Part shown: positions 32,737 through 41,825 of the stretch, one piece after another
Position numbering within the stretch: position 1 is the first letter of the stretch
Layout: each line of letters begins with the position of its first letter
DNA from: Spirosoma foliorum
GTDB lineage: Bacteria > Bacteroidota > Bacteroidia > Cytophagales > Spirosomataceae
Assembly (NCBI RefSeq): GCF_014117325.1
Contig: NZ_CP059732.1
Coordinates: 6,399,001-6,463,000 of the forward strand
Reading direction: 5' to 3'
DNA length: 64,000 nt
Program-made: the position numbers and the translations under genes
The notes under the pieces: model-generated
Database searches by the model: none
The model's input: only the letters and a program-made list of their open reading frames with translations
Told to the model about the DNA's origin: nothing

Positions 32737-35700
32737 TTATCGGCCAATAACGAGTCTTGTTTGTGCCGGTGACGTTTCGGCATCCAGCAGCTGAATGTTG
32801 AGCGAACCCTCTTTTTGCACCGTTCGGTCAATAGCTACCGTAATCGCATGAATGCCCTGCGCGAAATCGGCCACTACGCCACGGTCGGTTAGTTTAAGTG
32901 GTTTTTGACCTACCCAAACGCTTACCCCAGCGGTTGAATTCATAGCCAGGTTCACATTCCCTTTACTAACTACTTCAATATCAAACCGCACGAAACTATA
33001 CCGTTTGCCTACATTGGCGTCAAGAATTGGTAGTTCATCCAGCGGCAGATCGCCGGAAACTTTACTATAGGCTGGCTGCCATGTAATCTTTGTGTTATCC
33101 TTCACCAAGTAGCCCAGACCATCTGATCCAATTTTTCGAGCCAATTCTTTGCTGCCCGATGTCGTGTTCCAACGACGTACAAACCGAGCTGTTGGCACGC
33201 GAAACTTTCCTGACTCACCTAGTTTAGACAGGAAGCCAACCAGATTGGCAAATTCCTCTTTATCTAAACTAGCCGTTAAGCCCGATGGCATCAACGAGCC
33301 GGGCACTTTCTCGATACTACCAACCTGACTTTTGGGAATGGCCACCTCGCCCCCCGAAACATCGCGGATGACGACCTCAGCGTTTCCGTTGCCAATTAAA
33401 TACCCCATTAATTCACTGCCATCTTTTTTGACAACACGCTGCAATTCGAAGCCTTCTTTAATGGATAGATTGGGGTACAGAATAGAGCGGATAATGGTTT
33501 CGGCAGGAGAACTTGTGCCAAGGCTGCTCAAATCGGGTCCAATACGGCCACCTGCTCCACCAATGGCATGGCAGGTCAGGCAGGCCAGTGCGCTTTTCCG
33601 AAATACCAATTCGCCCTTAACCGGATCGGCGGTTTCTTTTACCGTTTTGGCAAGGCTGCTGATTTCCTGACTCGTTAACTCCTGAGGCATCTTCTCAACC
33701 GGCAACACCCCACCCGACGCTTCCAGTGCCTGCGCCAGCAACTTTACACTTTCGTCGTTTCGTCGGTTATACGGCACCTGACGCTGCATAATTTGCCGAC
33801 CTTCTTTGGCTCTATTTTCCGGTATTTTTCGGGCCGACAATTCTTCCGAAAGCGCTTTGGCGCCCTGCTTATTGGTTAAAAACGCCTGAAAGAGTTCCGA
33901 TACATCCAGTTGGGCAGGTAATGTCCGCAGAAGATCTCCCCCAATTCGGGCGGCCTCTGTGGTATTCACTGAAACAAATTGCGACGTTGCCGCCAAGCGT
34001 AAATCTGGCGAATTTTTAGCGCCCGTCATGTCAATCAGCGCTTTGCGGGATTGGTCGGTATCGAGCGCGGCCAATGCGCCAAGGGCAACTTTACGCCTGT
34101 TTTTATCTGCTTTCTGAGCCAGATTAACCAGAGTTCCGTTCTGCTCATCCAATTTCCACAAACCAATCAGCCGAATCGCATTCGTGGCAATGCCGTCGTC
34201 TTCATTGTCAACAAATCCGGCAATTTGATTCAGGTTGCTGGTTGGCTTCACATTACGTCGGGCGGCATCTTCCAGCGCACCCAATTGAGCCGCTACGCGT
34301 TTAGGCTGACTGGAATTATCCTGAATCGCTTTGTCAAAAATAATCGTCAGATCGGCAGCAGTGCCGAATTTAGCGATGGCACTCAGTACATCTTTCTGGT
34401 ATTCTTCGGGAACCTGATCTTTCTGATAAAGCTGCGCTAGTTGCGCCACCGCCGTAGGATTATTTACCGATTTTAGCGCAAAGACGGTTTTATTGGTATT
34501 GCCTAAAAAAGTAGGATCAGTCTTTAAACGAGCCATCCATTGCGGTTCTAACTCCCGAACGGTTTGCCAGAGGGCAAAATCCAGAAATTCATCCATCGGA
34601 TTATCCAGAACTGTAAGAGCAGTCCGGGCGGCCTCCGCCGTTTTTACTTTTCGAAGTGCAATAACGGCCTCAAGGCGCACCTGCGGATGTTTATCGGCTA
34701 CTGCTTTGGTCAGCAACGGCGGCACATTGCTTAGCTTGGGGTACCATAACTCAAGGGCACGCAAGGCAGCTGCCCTGGCTTTGTGGTTTTCGGCAGTTAA
34801 AAGTTGCCGCAAAAGAGACTCATTTACGACTTCAAGCGTTTGATACAGCCAAAGCGCTTCCAGCAAATTATGTTCATAATACGCATCCTTTTTATCCAGA
34901 TTCTGAACCCACTTCTCCAGGGCTGGAATCACCTCTTTGGCTCCACGCGCCTTTAGTACCTGTTTGGCCTGCAATCGGGTCCAGTCTTCCGGCAATTTCA
35001 GCGCATCGAGCAGTTCAGTGATACTCGCTTTCGTCAACTGTGGCTTTTTAACCAGTGGGCGATTTTTGGCCACAATCCGCCAGATACGGCCATGCTCATG
35101 ATCCCGACGCGGGTCATGAAAATCCACTTCACCATGCTGAATGATGGGATTATACCAATCGGCTACGTAAATAGCGCCATCTGGCCCGACGTTAATATCA
35201 ACAGGGCGAAAGGCAACGTGATCGGTCCATAACAAGTCTTCAGCCTGCTTGGATGCATACCCACTCCCCTGCTCTTCGAGCTTAAACCGATTGATCCGGT
35301 TAGCACGGAAATCATTGGTGATGACACTCCCCTGCCAGGATTCGGGCAGGTGCCGACCCGAGATAACATCCAGGCCGCTGTGTTTGGGTTGACCCGGATT
35401 CAGTCCCCGCAGAATTCGGGCAGCACCCGGTGAGGTCAGGAAAGTAGCGCCTGGAAACGCATAATTAATTCCTTCGAAACCGGCTCCGTCGGTCAGGAAG
35501 GATTGTCCCCAGCGATCAAATTGCAGGCCCCACGGATTGACCAGCCCTTTGGCATAAATGTCCAGTTCGAGGTGTTTGGGATTCAGTTGCCAAACACCAC
35601 CGCCTTCCAGCCGTTTGATACCTGATGGCGTTTCAACATGGCTATAGATGTAAATAGACTGGTTGAAATAAAGAAGGCCTTCGGGTCCCCACCGAAATGT

Positions 35701-36228
35701 GTGAATAAGATGGTGGGTATCGGCAGTACCAAATCCGTTTAAAATCCGACGCTTTTTATCCGCTTTACCATCGCCATCGGTATCCGCGAAATGCAGAATT
35801 TCGGTTGAATTCGCTACGTATACACCTCCATCGCCCGGCAAAATTCCGGTGGGGGTTATCAGGCCCTCCGCAAAAATGGTCGACTTATCCGCTTTGCCAT
35901 CGCCATCGGTATCTTCCAGTACAAAAATCTTGTCGTTAGCCTGCTCGCCTGTTTTCAGGTGTGGATAGGCGGTACTGCTCACCACCCATAATCGGCCATC
36001 GGCATCCCAGTTCATCTGGATGGGCTTCGCAACCAGTGGCTCGGCGGCAAACAACGTTACCTCAAACCCATCGGCCACTTTAAATGACTCAAGCTCCCGC
36101 TTCACATCCGGATCAGGATTGTCTTTACCGCTTTCCTGATTGGCGGAAGACGTAATAAGTAGCACGGCTGGAATAATAATCAGTCTACGGACGAATTTCA
36201 GCGGCCAGCTAATTTTTAGAACGTTCAT
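32737..36228 (-). CDS. PVC-type haem-binding dehydrogenase with HEAT repeats
   Basis: The protein has 1163 residues with an N-terminal hydrophobic export segment (about 14-28). Residues about 45-390 are a membrane-bound-dehydrogenase-type beta-propeller (DGFEVTLFAAEPLVAKPIQM, two DTDGDGKAD calcium-type loops, VDINVGPDGAIYVADWYNP). HEAT-like helices follow (about 400-850), then a cytochrome c site CLTCH near residue 883 with GRIGPDLSSLGTS after it. A C-terminal beta domain resembles a sugar-binding module. This is the family first known from Planctomycetes and common in Spirosoma; a periplasmic sugar or alcohol oxidation role is inferred. It is one base downstream of the SGNH gene. Confidence 0.88.
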   Translation of the reverse strand: MNVLKISWPLKFVRRLIIIPAVLLITSSANQESGKDNPDPDVKRELESFKVADGFEVTLFAAEPLVAKPIQMNWDADGRLWVVSSTAYPHLKTGEQANDKIFVLEDTDGDGKADKSTIFAEGLITPTGILPGDGGVYVANSTEILHFADTDGDGKADKKRRILNGFGTADTHHLIHTFRWGPEGLLYFNQSIYIYSHVETPSGIKRLEGGGVWQLNPKHLELDIYAKGLVNPWGLQFDRWGQSFLTDGAGFEGINYAFPGATFLTSPGAARILRGLNPGQPKHSGLDVISGRHLPESWQGSVITNDFRANRINRFKLEEQGSGYASKQAEDLLWTDHVAFRPVDINVGPDGAIYVADWYNPIIQHGEVDFHDPRRDHEHGRIWRIVAKNRPLVKKPQLTKASITELLDALKLPEDWTRLQAKQVLKARGAKEVIPALEKWVQNLDKKDAYYEHNLLEALWLYQTLEVVNESLLRQLLTAENHKARAAALRALELWYPKLSNVPPLLTKAVADKHPQVRLEAVIALRKVKTAEAARTALTVLDNPMDEFLDFALWQTVRELEPQWMARLKTDPTFLGNTNKTVFALKSVNNPTAVAQLAQLYQKDQVPEEYQKDVLSAIAKFGTAADLTIIFDKAIQDNSSQPKRVAAQLGALEDAARRNVKPTSNLNQIAGFVDNEDDGIATNAIRLIGLWKLDEQNGTLVNLAQKADKNRRKVALGALAALDTDQSRKALIDMTGAKNSPDLRLAATSQFVSVNTTEAARIGGDLLRTLPAQLDVSELFQAFLTNKQGAKALSEELSARKIPENRAKEGRQIMQRQVPYNRRNDESVKLLAQALEASGGVLPVEKMPQELTSQEISSLAKTVKETADPVKGELVFRKSALACLTCHAIGGAGGRIGPDLSSLGTSSPAETIIRSILYPNLSIKEGFELQRVVKKDGSELMGYLIGNGNAEVVIRDVSGGEVAIPKSQVGSIEKVPGSLMPSGLTASLDKEEFANLVGFLSKLGESGKFRVPTARFVRRWNTTSGSKELARKIGSDGLGYLVKDNTKITWQPAYSKVSGDLPLDELPILDANVGKRYSFVRFDIEVVSKGNVNLAMNSTAGVSVWVGQKPLKLTDRGVVADFAQGIHAITVAIDRTVQKEGSLNIQLLDAETSPAQTRLVIGR

Positions 36229-36229
36229 G

Positions 36230-37474
36230 CTACTTTAAAAGGGTAAGTTGATAGGTTTTTGATTTGGGCGCACGAATCAAGGCAATCTGCCCCTCCAGCC
36301 ATTTAATGATAATACTTTGGTCTTCGAGCCCTTTCGTATGCCGGCCTTGCTCATGCGCACGCATACCTACAATGTAAGTTGTGTTCGGTGGGCGATATTG
36401 AAAGAAAAACAAGTCATTCTTTTTCAGAATCATCTGTTGCAGTTCGTGTGCCTGCTCAAAAGAAGGCCCCTGACTAATATCGACCCCTTCTGCCCATTTG
36501 CTGGCCGAAGCCGTTATCACTTCCTCGTTATCGGCAGTGAGTGTATAAAATCCTTTTTTGAGACCGCTAATCTTCATGATCTGCCCAGGCACTGTTGGCT
36601 TCGAGTTTTCCTTCGGCAGTGGTAGTGGCAGGTAACGTTCATTAATCGTAAACTGCAGATCGGCACCAGAACTCAGAATTTTAACAGGCGCTGTTGTTTC
36701 GGCACCCGCTTTAGAAATCGTTATCGAAATCGGTTCCGATCTAGGTGGAAGCCCCAGGCCTTTTTCCAGAATAGTGGCCAGCTGATAATAGCCCATTGCA
36801 TTCAGGTGAATACCGTTTTCGGTTAAGGCCGCCTTCTGTTTGATCTCCTGAATCGGTTTAAAAATGTCGACAAACCGCTTGCCCCGATCTGCGGCCATCT
36901 TCGCGATTGCCGACGAGTACAGTTCGAGCATAGCGTTACGTAGCGCAAGACTACCCGTTGAGTCAGCGGTGAGGATTGGAATTGGCGATACGAGTACCGC
37001 TCTGGCACCAAGTGCGTCAATTTTGTCAAGCAGCTTTGTTAAACCTTCCTTAAAAGCAGGTAGACCCGCTTCGCCATCCTGGGCTTCAATACCTCCGTAA
37101 GCCAGAAACACGACGGTTGGCTGCGCCTTGGTAATATGCTCCATCAACAACTCATAGGCAGTAGGCGGATTGGTAATAGTGCCTCGGGCTACCCCAAACA
37201 CATTATCCCCAGCCCAACCCAGATTCCGATAGGTAACATCACGATCGGGCCATCGGGTTGTCAGTGCCAACTCCAGATAACCATACTGAAAATCATTCTC
37301 AAACAGGGAGTTCCCCAGAAAAACCACCCGGTCTCCGTTTTTAAGTTCGAAAGGAGCCGTGGGAGATTCGGAAACAGGTTGCGGTTTATTCTGAGCAACG
37401 GCCAGCCCAGTCGGTACGTACATTAACAACAGTACCATATACCCGATCGTGGCCGATACCTTAATCTTTCTCAT
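36230..37474 (-). CDS. SGNH/GDSL-type hydrolase
   Basis: The protein has 414 residues with a signal peptide (about 1-28, ending GLAVAQ). Block I is FLGNSLFEN, with Ser kept and Asp replaced by Asn; block III is AYGGIEAQDG; the catalytic His lies in NGIHLNAMGYYQ. Residues beyond 250 form an extra beta-rich domain. The family hydrolyses acetyl or other esters on carbohydrates. Its stop is followed one base later by the ATG of the haem dehydrogenase gene, so both are one transcript and probably act on the same periplasmic glycan. Confidence 0.86.
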   Translation of the reverse strand: MRKIKVSATIGYMVLLLMYVPTGLAVAQNKPQPVSESPTAPFELKNGDRVVFLGNSLFENDFQYGYLELALTTRWPDRDVTYRNLGWAGDNVFGVARGTITNPPTAYELLMEHITKAQPTVVFLAYGGIEAQDGEAGLPAFKEGLTKLLDKIDALGARAVLVSPIPILTADSTGSLALRNAMLELYSSAIAKMAADRGKRFVDIFKPIQEIKQKAALTENGIHLNAMGYYQLATILEKGLGLPPRSEPISITISKAGAETTAPVKILSSGADLQFTINERYLPLPLPKENSKPTVPGQIMKISGLKKGFYTLTADNEEVITASASKWAEGVDISQGPSFEQAHELQQMILKKNDLFFFQYRPPNTTYIVGMRAHEQGRHTKGLEDQSIIIKWLEGQIALIRAPKSKTYQLTLLK

Positions 37475-37725
37475 GCAGGTTTCGTTTAATAGGGCCTCTT
37501 ACTCAATTGGCAGCTTGCAACCAGCAGGGCACTGATGCCTAAAGGCAAAAAACGCGACTCTTTACCTGAACCTTTTAGGCATTTACCCAGCCAACGAATG
37601 CCTGATAGCTGTTTTAAGCGACTGAAGGAATACTTATCTTTGACCAGACGACAGCACTTATCAACTGTACGATAATTCGCTATACATACCTTACTCAACG
37701 AAACGTTAGGTTATAAACTTTCCGA

Positions 37726-40700
37726 ATGAAAAAAGGACTACTATTACTTGTATTCATTAGTACTTGCCTGACCTCACACGCCCAGCGCATCTTCGGGAAT
37801 GAGTGGATAAAGCCGAACCAGAAATACCTAAAATTTTCGGTCAATCAGGCGGGCGTTTACCGAGTTGGGTATGACGACCTTAAAGCCATTGATCCTGCCT
37901 TTGTTCAAACCAATCCCATAAACTGGCAGCTCTTTTTTAGGGGCCAGGAGGTAGCTATTCGGGTAGTAGGCCAGCAGGATGGCGTGTTTAATACGCAGGA
38001 TTATGTAGAGTTTTACGGAGAAGGGAATGATGGGAGTCAGGATTCGCTCCTGTACCGACCGCAAAAACGCTTGCACCCTTATCAAACACTCTATTCCGAT
38101 AAAGCGGCTTATTTCCTGACCAGCAGCCCTACGTTGGCAGGCAAACGGATGCCCGAGTTAACGACTTCGGCACAAGGGCTTACGCCCGAAGCCTTTCATA
38201 TCGAAGAAACCGTACAGGCGTTCACCAGCGATTATACCTTTAACAATTTAAAAGGCGTGGAGCCCGCCATTCAGGAAAGCTATTTTGAACCGGGAGAAGG
38301 CTGGTCGGGGCCGATGTTGACCAAAGATTCGGTAGGTATTGTCCGGGTGAATTTCACCAATCGCGTCAACACAACTGCCTTTCCAATTGCGCTCGAAGGC
38401 ATGATCAATGGCCGGGATAACACATTTAGTCGCCAGATTCAGGTATCTACCCCCTCAACGCAAATTGCCACGTTAACGGTATCAGGATTCGCGTCGCAAA
38501 CTTTTCAGTCGACGATTAATCCGACAACCCTTCAGAACGAACAATTAACCCTACGGTTTACTCCTCAAAAAATCGACCTTACCAACAACTTCTCCATTAC
38601 GTATGTAAAAGTAAATTATCCCCAGGCAGTGGATATGGCAGGTCAGACGAGTAAGGTCTTTCATATACCCGCGAACGCACGCCAGTCCGCTTTGCTTTCG
38701 CTCAAAAATGGAACTCAGCCAACCATTGCTTATGACATTACAGACAAAATCAATTGTCGGTATATAACGGCGCAAACGTCAGGCGATCAGACACTGATCG
38801 TTGCCAGCGAAACAACTAAAAAACGAGACGTTTTCGTAACCAGTAAAACGCTTAAACCACTTACGATTCAGGTTGCTCACTTTTCGAGCACGTTTGCGGC
38901 TTCCACTACGTACTTAATTATTACCCACGCATCGCTCAAACAATCGGCAAACACCTACGCGGCTTATCGGGCATCGGAAGCTGGGGGTGGTCACAAACCA
39001 CTTATCGTTGAAGCCGACTCTCTGTTCGATCAGTTTAATTACGGGGACCGAAGCCCGCTGGCGCTTCGCCGTTTCGCCGATTACATGCTGGCCAATACAG
39101 CCGTCAAAAATTTACTCTTGATTGGCCGAGCCTGTAGCTATCCTTATCTGGTTAAAACGACCCCCAACGATCTGGTACCAACGATTGGTTACCCTGGGTC
39201 AGATATTCTGCTGACGGCCGGCTTAAATGGCTTTCCGACCAATACCCACGCTATTCCAACCGGGCGCTTAAACGTAACGACGAACGACCAGGTACTGGCC
39301 TATCTCGACAAAGTAAAACAACTGGAAGGGGCAACAGCCAATGACCTATGGCGCAAACACATCATTCACATTAGTGGTGGCAAAACAAAAGACGAAGCCC
39401 AAAGTCTGCGCACAGCCCTGACTGGCGTCGGCAACATATACACGAACGGGCAATTAGGGGGTGAAATCAGTGCATTCAGCAAAAGCACAACCAATGAAGT
39501 AGAGTACATTAACATCAGCCCGCTTGTGAATGATGGCGTTAGTATGATCACGTTTTTTGGCCATGCCGGACCATCTGTGACTGATATGAACTTCGGTTTT
39601 GCCTCCCCGCCCGAAAACGGATTTGCGAATACGCGTTACCCATTACTGATTTTTAACGGCTGTGGCGTAGGCGAGATTTTTTCCAACTTCACAACGATGT
39701 CTACAGACTGGCTGCTAACCCCTAACAAAGGCGCAGCTATTGTATTAGCGCATTCGTACTGGAGTTACGAGCAACCAACAACGCAGTACCTGACCAAACT
39801 TTATTCGATTCTGTACACCGATGCGACATCCCTGGGAACGCCGTTTGGTAAAGTGCAGCAACAAGTAAATTTAGCGCTGGACAAAGCTGGGAATGACCCA
39901 TATAATATATCGGTAGCCCTGGAAATGATTCTACAGGGCGATCCGGCGGTAGTTCTATATCCGTTGCCCAACCCTGATTTTTCGGTCGATCCGAAAGGGA
40001 TGTATCTCCAATCATCGGTGATCGGTAGTTCTATCCAAAGCAGCGATTCGCTGCGAGTTGTTATGCCAATGGCGAACTTAGGAAAGTTCGTTGCAGGCCA
40101 GTCAGTATCGGTGTCGCTCAAGAAAACGACCAGTAGTGGCACCACAACTATTCCGCTAGGATTTACAGCGTTTCGCTACCGCGACACACTGGTTTATACC
40201 ATCCGCAAAGACGAAACGCTGCAAAAACTTGAGTTGACCATCGACCCCAGCAATCAGATTACCGAACTCAGCAAAACCAACAATACCTCCACCTTAACCA
40301 TCGACTGGTCGCAGGCCCAAAATGGGAGTAGTTACCCGCTACAAGCCCTCCCCGATCGGATTACTCCCGAGATCAACGTATTTATTGATGGGGCGATCAA
40401 AGAGAATAAAGCTGTTGTTCGTATAAATCCCGAATTAGAGATTTTTATCCACGACGAGAATCCGCTATCGCCCAAAGACAGCACTGCCGTTGATGTATAC
40501 CTGAAGAGTTGTTCAGGCTGCGATCCACAAAAATTGTCGGCAAAGACCTTTTCTGTTTCGGCGGTTTCCGCCAATCAGCTTCAGGTAAAGACCACCTTAT
40601 CACTCCAGGCTGGGGGTGCTTATCAACTTATCGTATTTGGGAAAGATGCAGCTGGCAATCGGACCCAACCGCCTTATACACTCGACATCGTTACACTGGC

Positions 40701-40983
40701 TAACGATCAGGCAATTACGCTGAAGACTTATCCTAACCCCGCCAGTACGTATGTGAAGTTTGAGTTGAATCTGAACGTACTGGAGTTGCCTGCCGAATCC
40801 CGACTGACAATTTACAATCAAACGGGCGTTCCGGTTTTCAATGATACGTTTTCGATAGCAACGGGGAAAAATCTGTTACTCTGGCAGGGTATGAACCCTG
40901 GCTTGTATCCGTATTCACTAAAATTAACCTGGAAAGATGGCCGAACCGAAGTGCATACGGGTAAAGTCAGCTGGCAGCCCTAG
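37726..40983 (+). CDS. C25-family cysteine protease, PorU2-like
   Basis: The protein has 1085 residues. It has a signal peptide (about 1-19, TSHAQ) and an N-terminal beta domain beginning IKPNQKYLKFSVNQAGVYRV, typical of PorU-type sortases. The caspase-like C25 catalytic domain has His613 (FFGHAG) and Cys646 (FNGCGVGEIF). CARDB-like and Ig-like repeats follow (about 770-990), and the T9SS-type sorting domain starts near 1000 (LKTYPNPASTYVKFEL). PorU-type proteases remove sorting domains and attach cargo to lipopolysaccharide. The second, CTD-bearing type fits PorU2; its precise role here is inferred. Confidence 0.85.
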   Translation: MKKGLLLLVFISTCLTSHAQRIFGNEWIKPNQKYLKFSVNQAGVYRVGYDDLKAIDPAFVQTNPINWQLFFRGQEVAIRVVGQQDGVFNTQDYVEFYGEGNDGSQDSLLYRPQKRLHPYQTLYSDKAAYFLTSSPTLAGKRMPELTTSAQGLTPEAFHIEETVQAFTSDYTFNNLKGVEPAIQESYFEPGEGWSGPMLTKDSVGIVRVNFTNRVNTTAFPIALEGMINGRDNTFSRQIQVSTPSTQIATLTVSGFASQTFQSTINPTTLQNEQLTLRFTPQKIDLTNNFSITYVKVNYPQAVDMAGQTSKVFHIPANARQSALLSLKNGTQPTIAYDITDKINCRYITAQTSGDQTLIVASETTKKRDVFVTSKTLKPLTIQVAHFSSTFAASTTYLIITHASLKQSANTYAAYRASEAGGGHKPLIVEADSLFDQFNYGDRSPLALRRFADYMLANTAVKNLLLIGRACSYPYLVKTTPNDLVPTIGYPGSDILLTAGLNGFPTNTHAIPTGRLNVTTNDQVLAYLDKVKQLEGATANDLWRKHIIHISGGKTKDEAQSLRTALTGVGNIYTNGQLGGEISAFSKSTTNEVEYINISPLVNDGVSMITFFGHAGPSVTDMNFGFASPPENGFANTRYPLLIFNGCGVGEIFSNFTTMSTDWLLTPNKGAAIVLAHSYWSYEQPTTQYLTKLYSILYTDATSLGTPFGKVQQQVNLALDKAGNDPYNISVALEMILQGDPAVVLYPLPNPDFSVDPKGMYLQSSVIGSSIQSSDSLRVVMPMANLGKFVAGQSVSVSLKKTTSSGTTTIPLGFTAFRYRDTLVYTIRKDETLQKLELTIDPSNQITELSKTNNTSTLTIDWSQAQNGSSYPLQALPDRITPEINVFIDGAIKENKAVVRINPELEIFIHDENPLSPKDSTAVDVYLKSCSGCDPQKLSAKTFSVSAVSANQLQVKTTLSLQAGGAYQLIVFGKDAAGNRTQPPYTLDIVTLANDQAITLKTYPNPASTYVKFELNLNVLELPAESRLTIYNQTGVPVFNDTFSIATGKNLLLWQGMNPGLYPYSLKLTWKDGRTEVHTGKVSWQP

Positions 40984-40990
40984 CAGTTAA

Positions 40991-41692
40991 CTATTTCAGA
41001 CGACTGCTGGATACCAGTTCCCACTTTTGTCGACGGCCCGATGCAATAATGCCTTTACCAATACAATCGGGCGTGGATTGACAGAAAGCTAAGGCGGCAT
41101 TTTCCCGATAAATTAACCCTATGTTTTGGGCGTATACCCATTGATATTTTTGTTGATCGATCAAGGTTGAATCATTATTGCCAACAACTGAAACCGTATT
41201 AGTAAATTGCTGCGTACCAATAGTAAATGATTGCCGGGTATTCTTGTATCGAAGCAGTGTATCAGGATTGGCATTATAGGTATTGACGTTCCAGGAAGTA
41301 GCTGCCGAAACGGGGAAAACGAGCCTTAGCGTCGGCACATTATTGTCCTGACTGACCACCTCCGATAGATTTTTGTATACAGTGTGAATGGCGTTTATTT
41401 GCCAGGCAGATTGACTCGATAATCTGATCGATTCTTCAACAAGAAAAAACTGCTGCCCATTCTGCGTATACGAGTTACCGACTTTTTCCTGTACTTGATA
41501 AGTGCTTTTAACGACAGGATTGGTTAACGAATAGGTCTCTTGAGTCACCTGATAAATCCAGTAATCGCCTGTTTGCAGCGGAAAGTAGGCTGAATCATCG
41601 GGAGTAACATTAGCTGTATCCTTTTGGCATCCAATCCCTATGCCGATTAAAACCAGGAGGATAAGTAAATGAAAACTGCTTTTTTTGAGCAT
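40991..41692 (-). CDS. Hypothetical lipoprotein, 233 aa
   Basis: The frame extends up to 41725, but only with a TTG. The ATG at 41692 gives a clean lipoprotein signal (MLKKSSFHLLILLVLIGIGI then GCQKD, lipidated Cys22). The mature part is beta-rich (YFPLQTGDYWIYQVTQETYS, FFLVEESIRLSS, QKYQWVYAQNIGLIYRENA). The opening 'FPLQTGDYWIYQV' is typical of a group of uncharacterised Bacteroidota surface lipoproteins. It is tail to tail with the PorU2-like gene, 7 bp apart. Function unknown. Confidence 0.72.
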   Translation of the reverse strand: MLKKSSFHLLILLVLIGIGIGCQKDTANVTPDDSAYFPLQTGDYWIYQVTQETYSLTNPVVKSTYQVQEKVGNSYTQNGQQFFLVEESIRLSSQSAWQINAIHTVYKNLSEVVSQDNNVPTLRLVFPVSAATSWNVNTYNANPDTLLRYKNTRQSFTIGTQQFTNTVSVVGNNDSTLIDQQKYQWVYAQNIGLIYRENAALAFCQSTPDCIGKGIIASGRRQKWELVSSSRLK

Positions 41693-41825
41693 TTGAAGGC
41701 GTTCGCAGAGGTGTTGAGCTGTCAATTGATCCGGTACCAGTCTGTTTAAACTGACGATTTCAGATCATCAGAAGCGAATATACAAAATAGACTAGTTTGT
41801 TTAGGCTTTCAGAGAAAGACCAATT

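Noticed and set aside
32544..32831. 95-codon minus-strand ORF over the terminator hairpin
   Set aside because: Runs through the strong hairpin and the end of the haem-dehydrogenase gene in another frame; a shadow.
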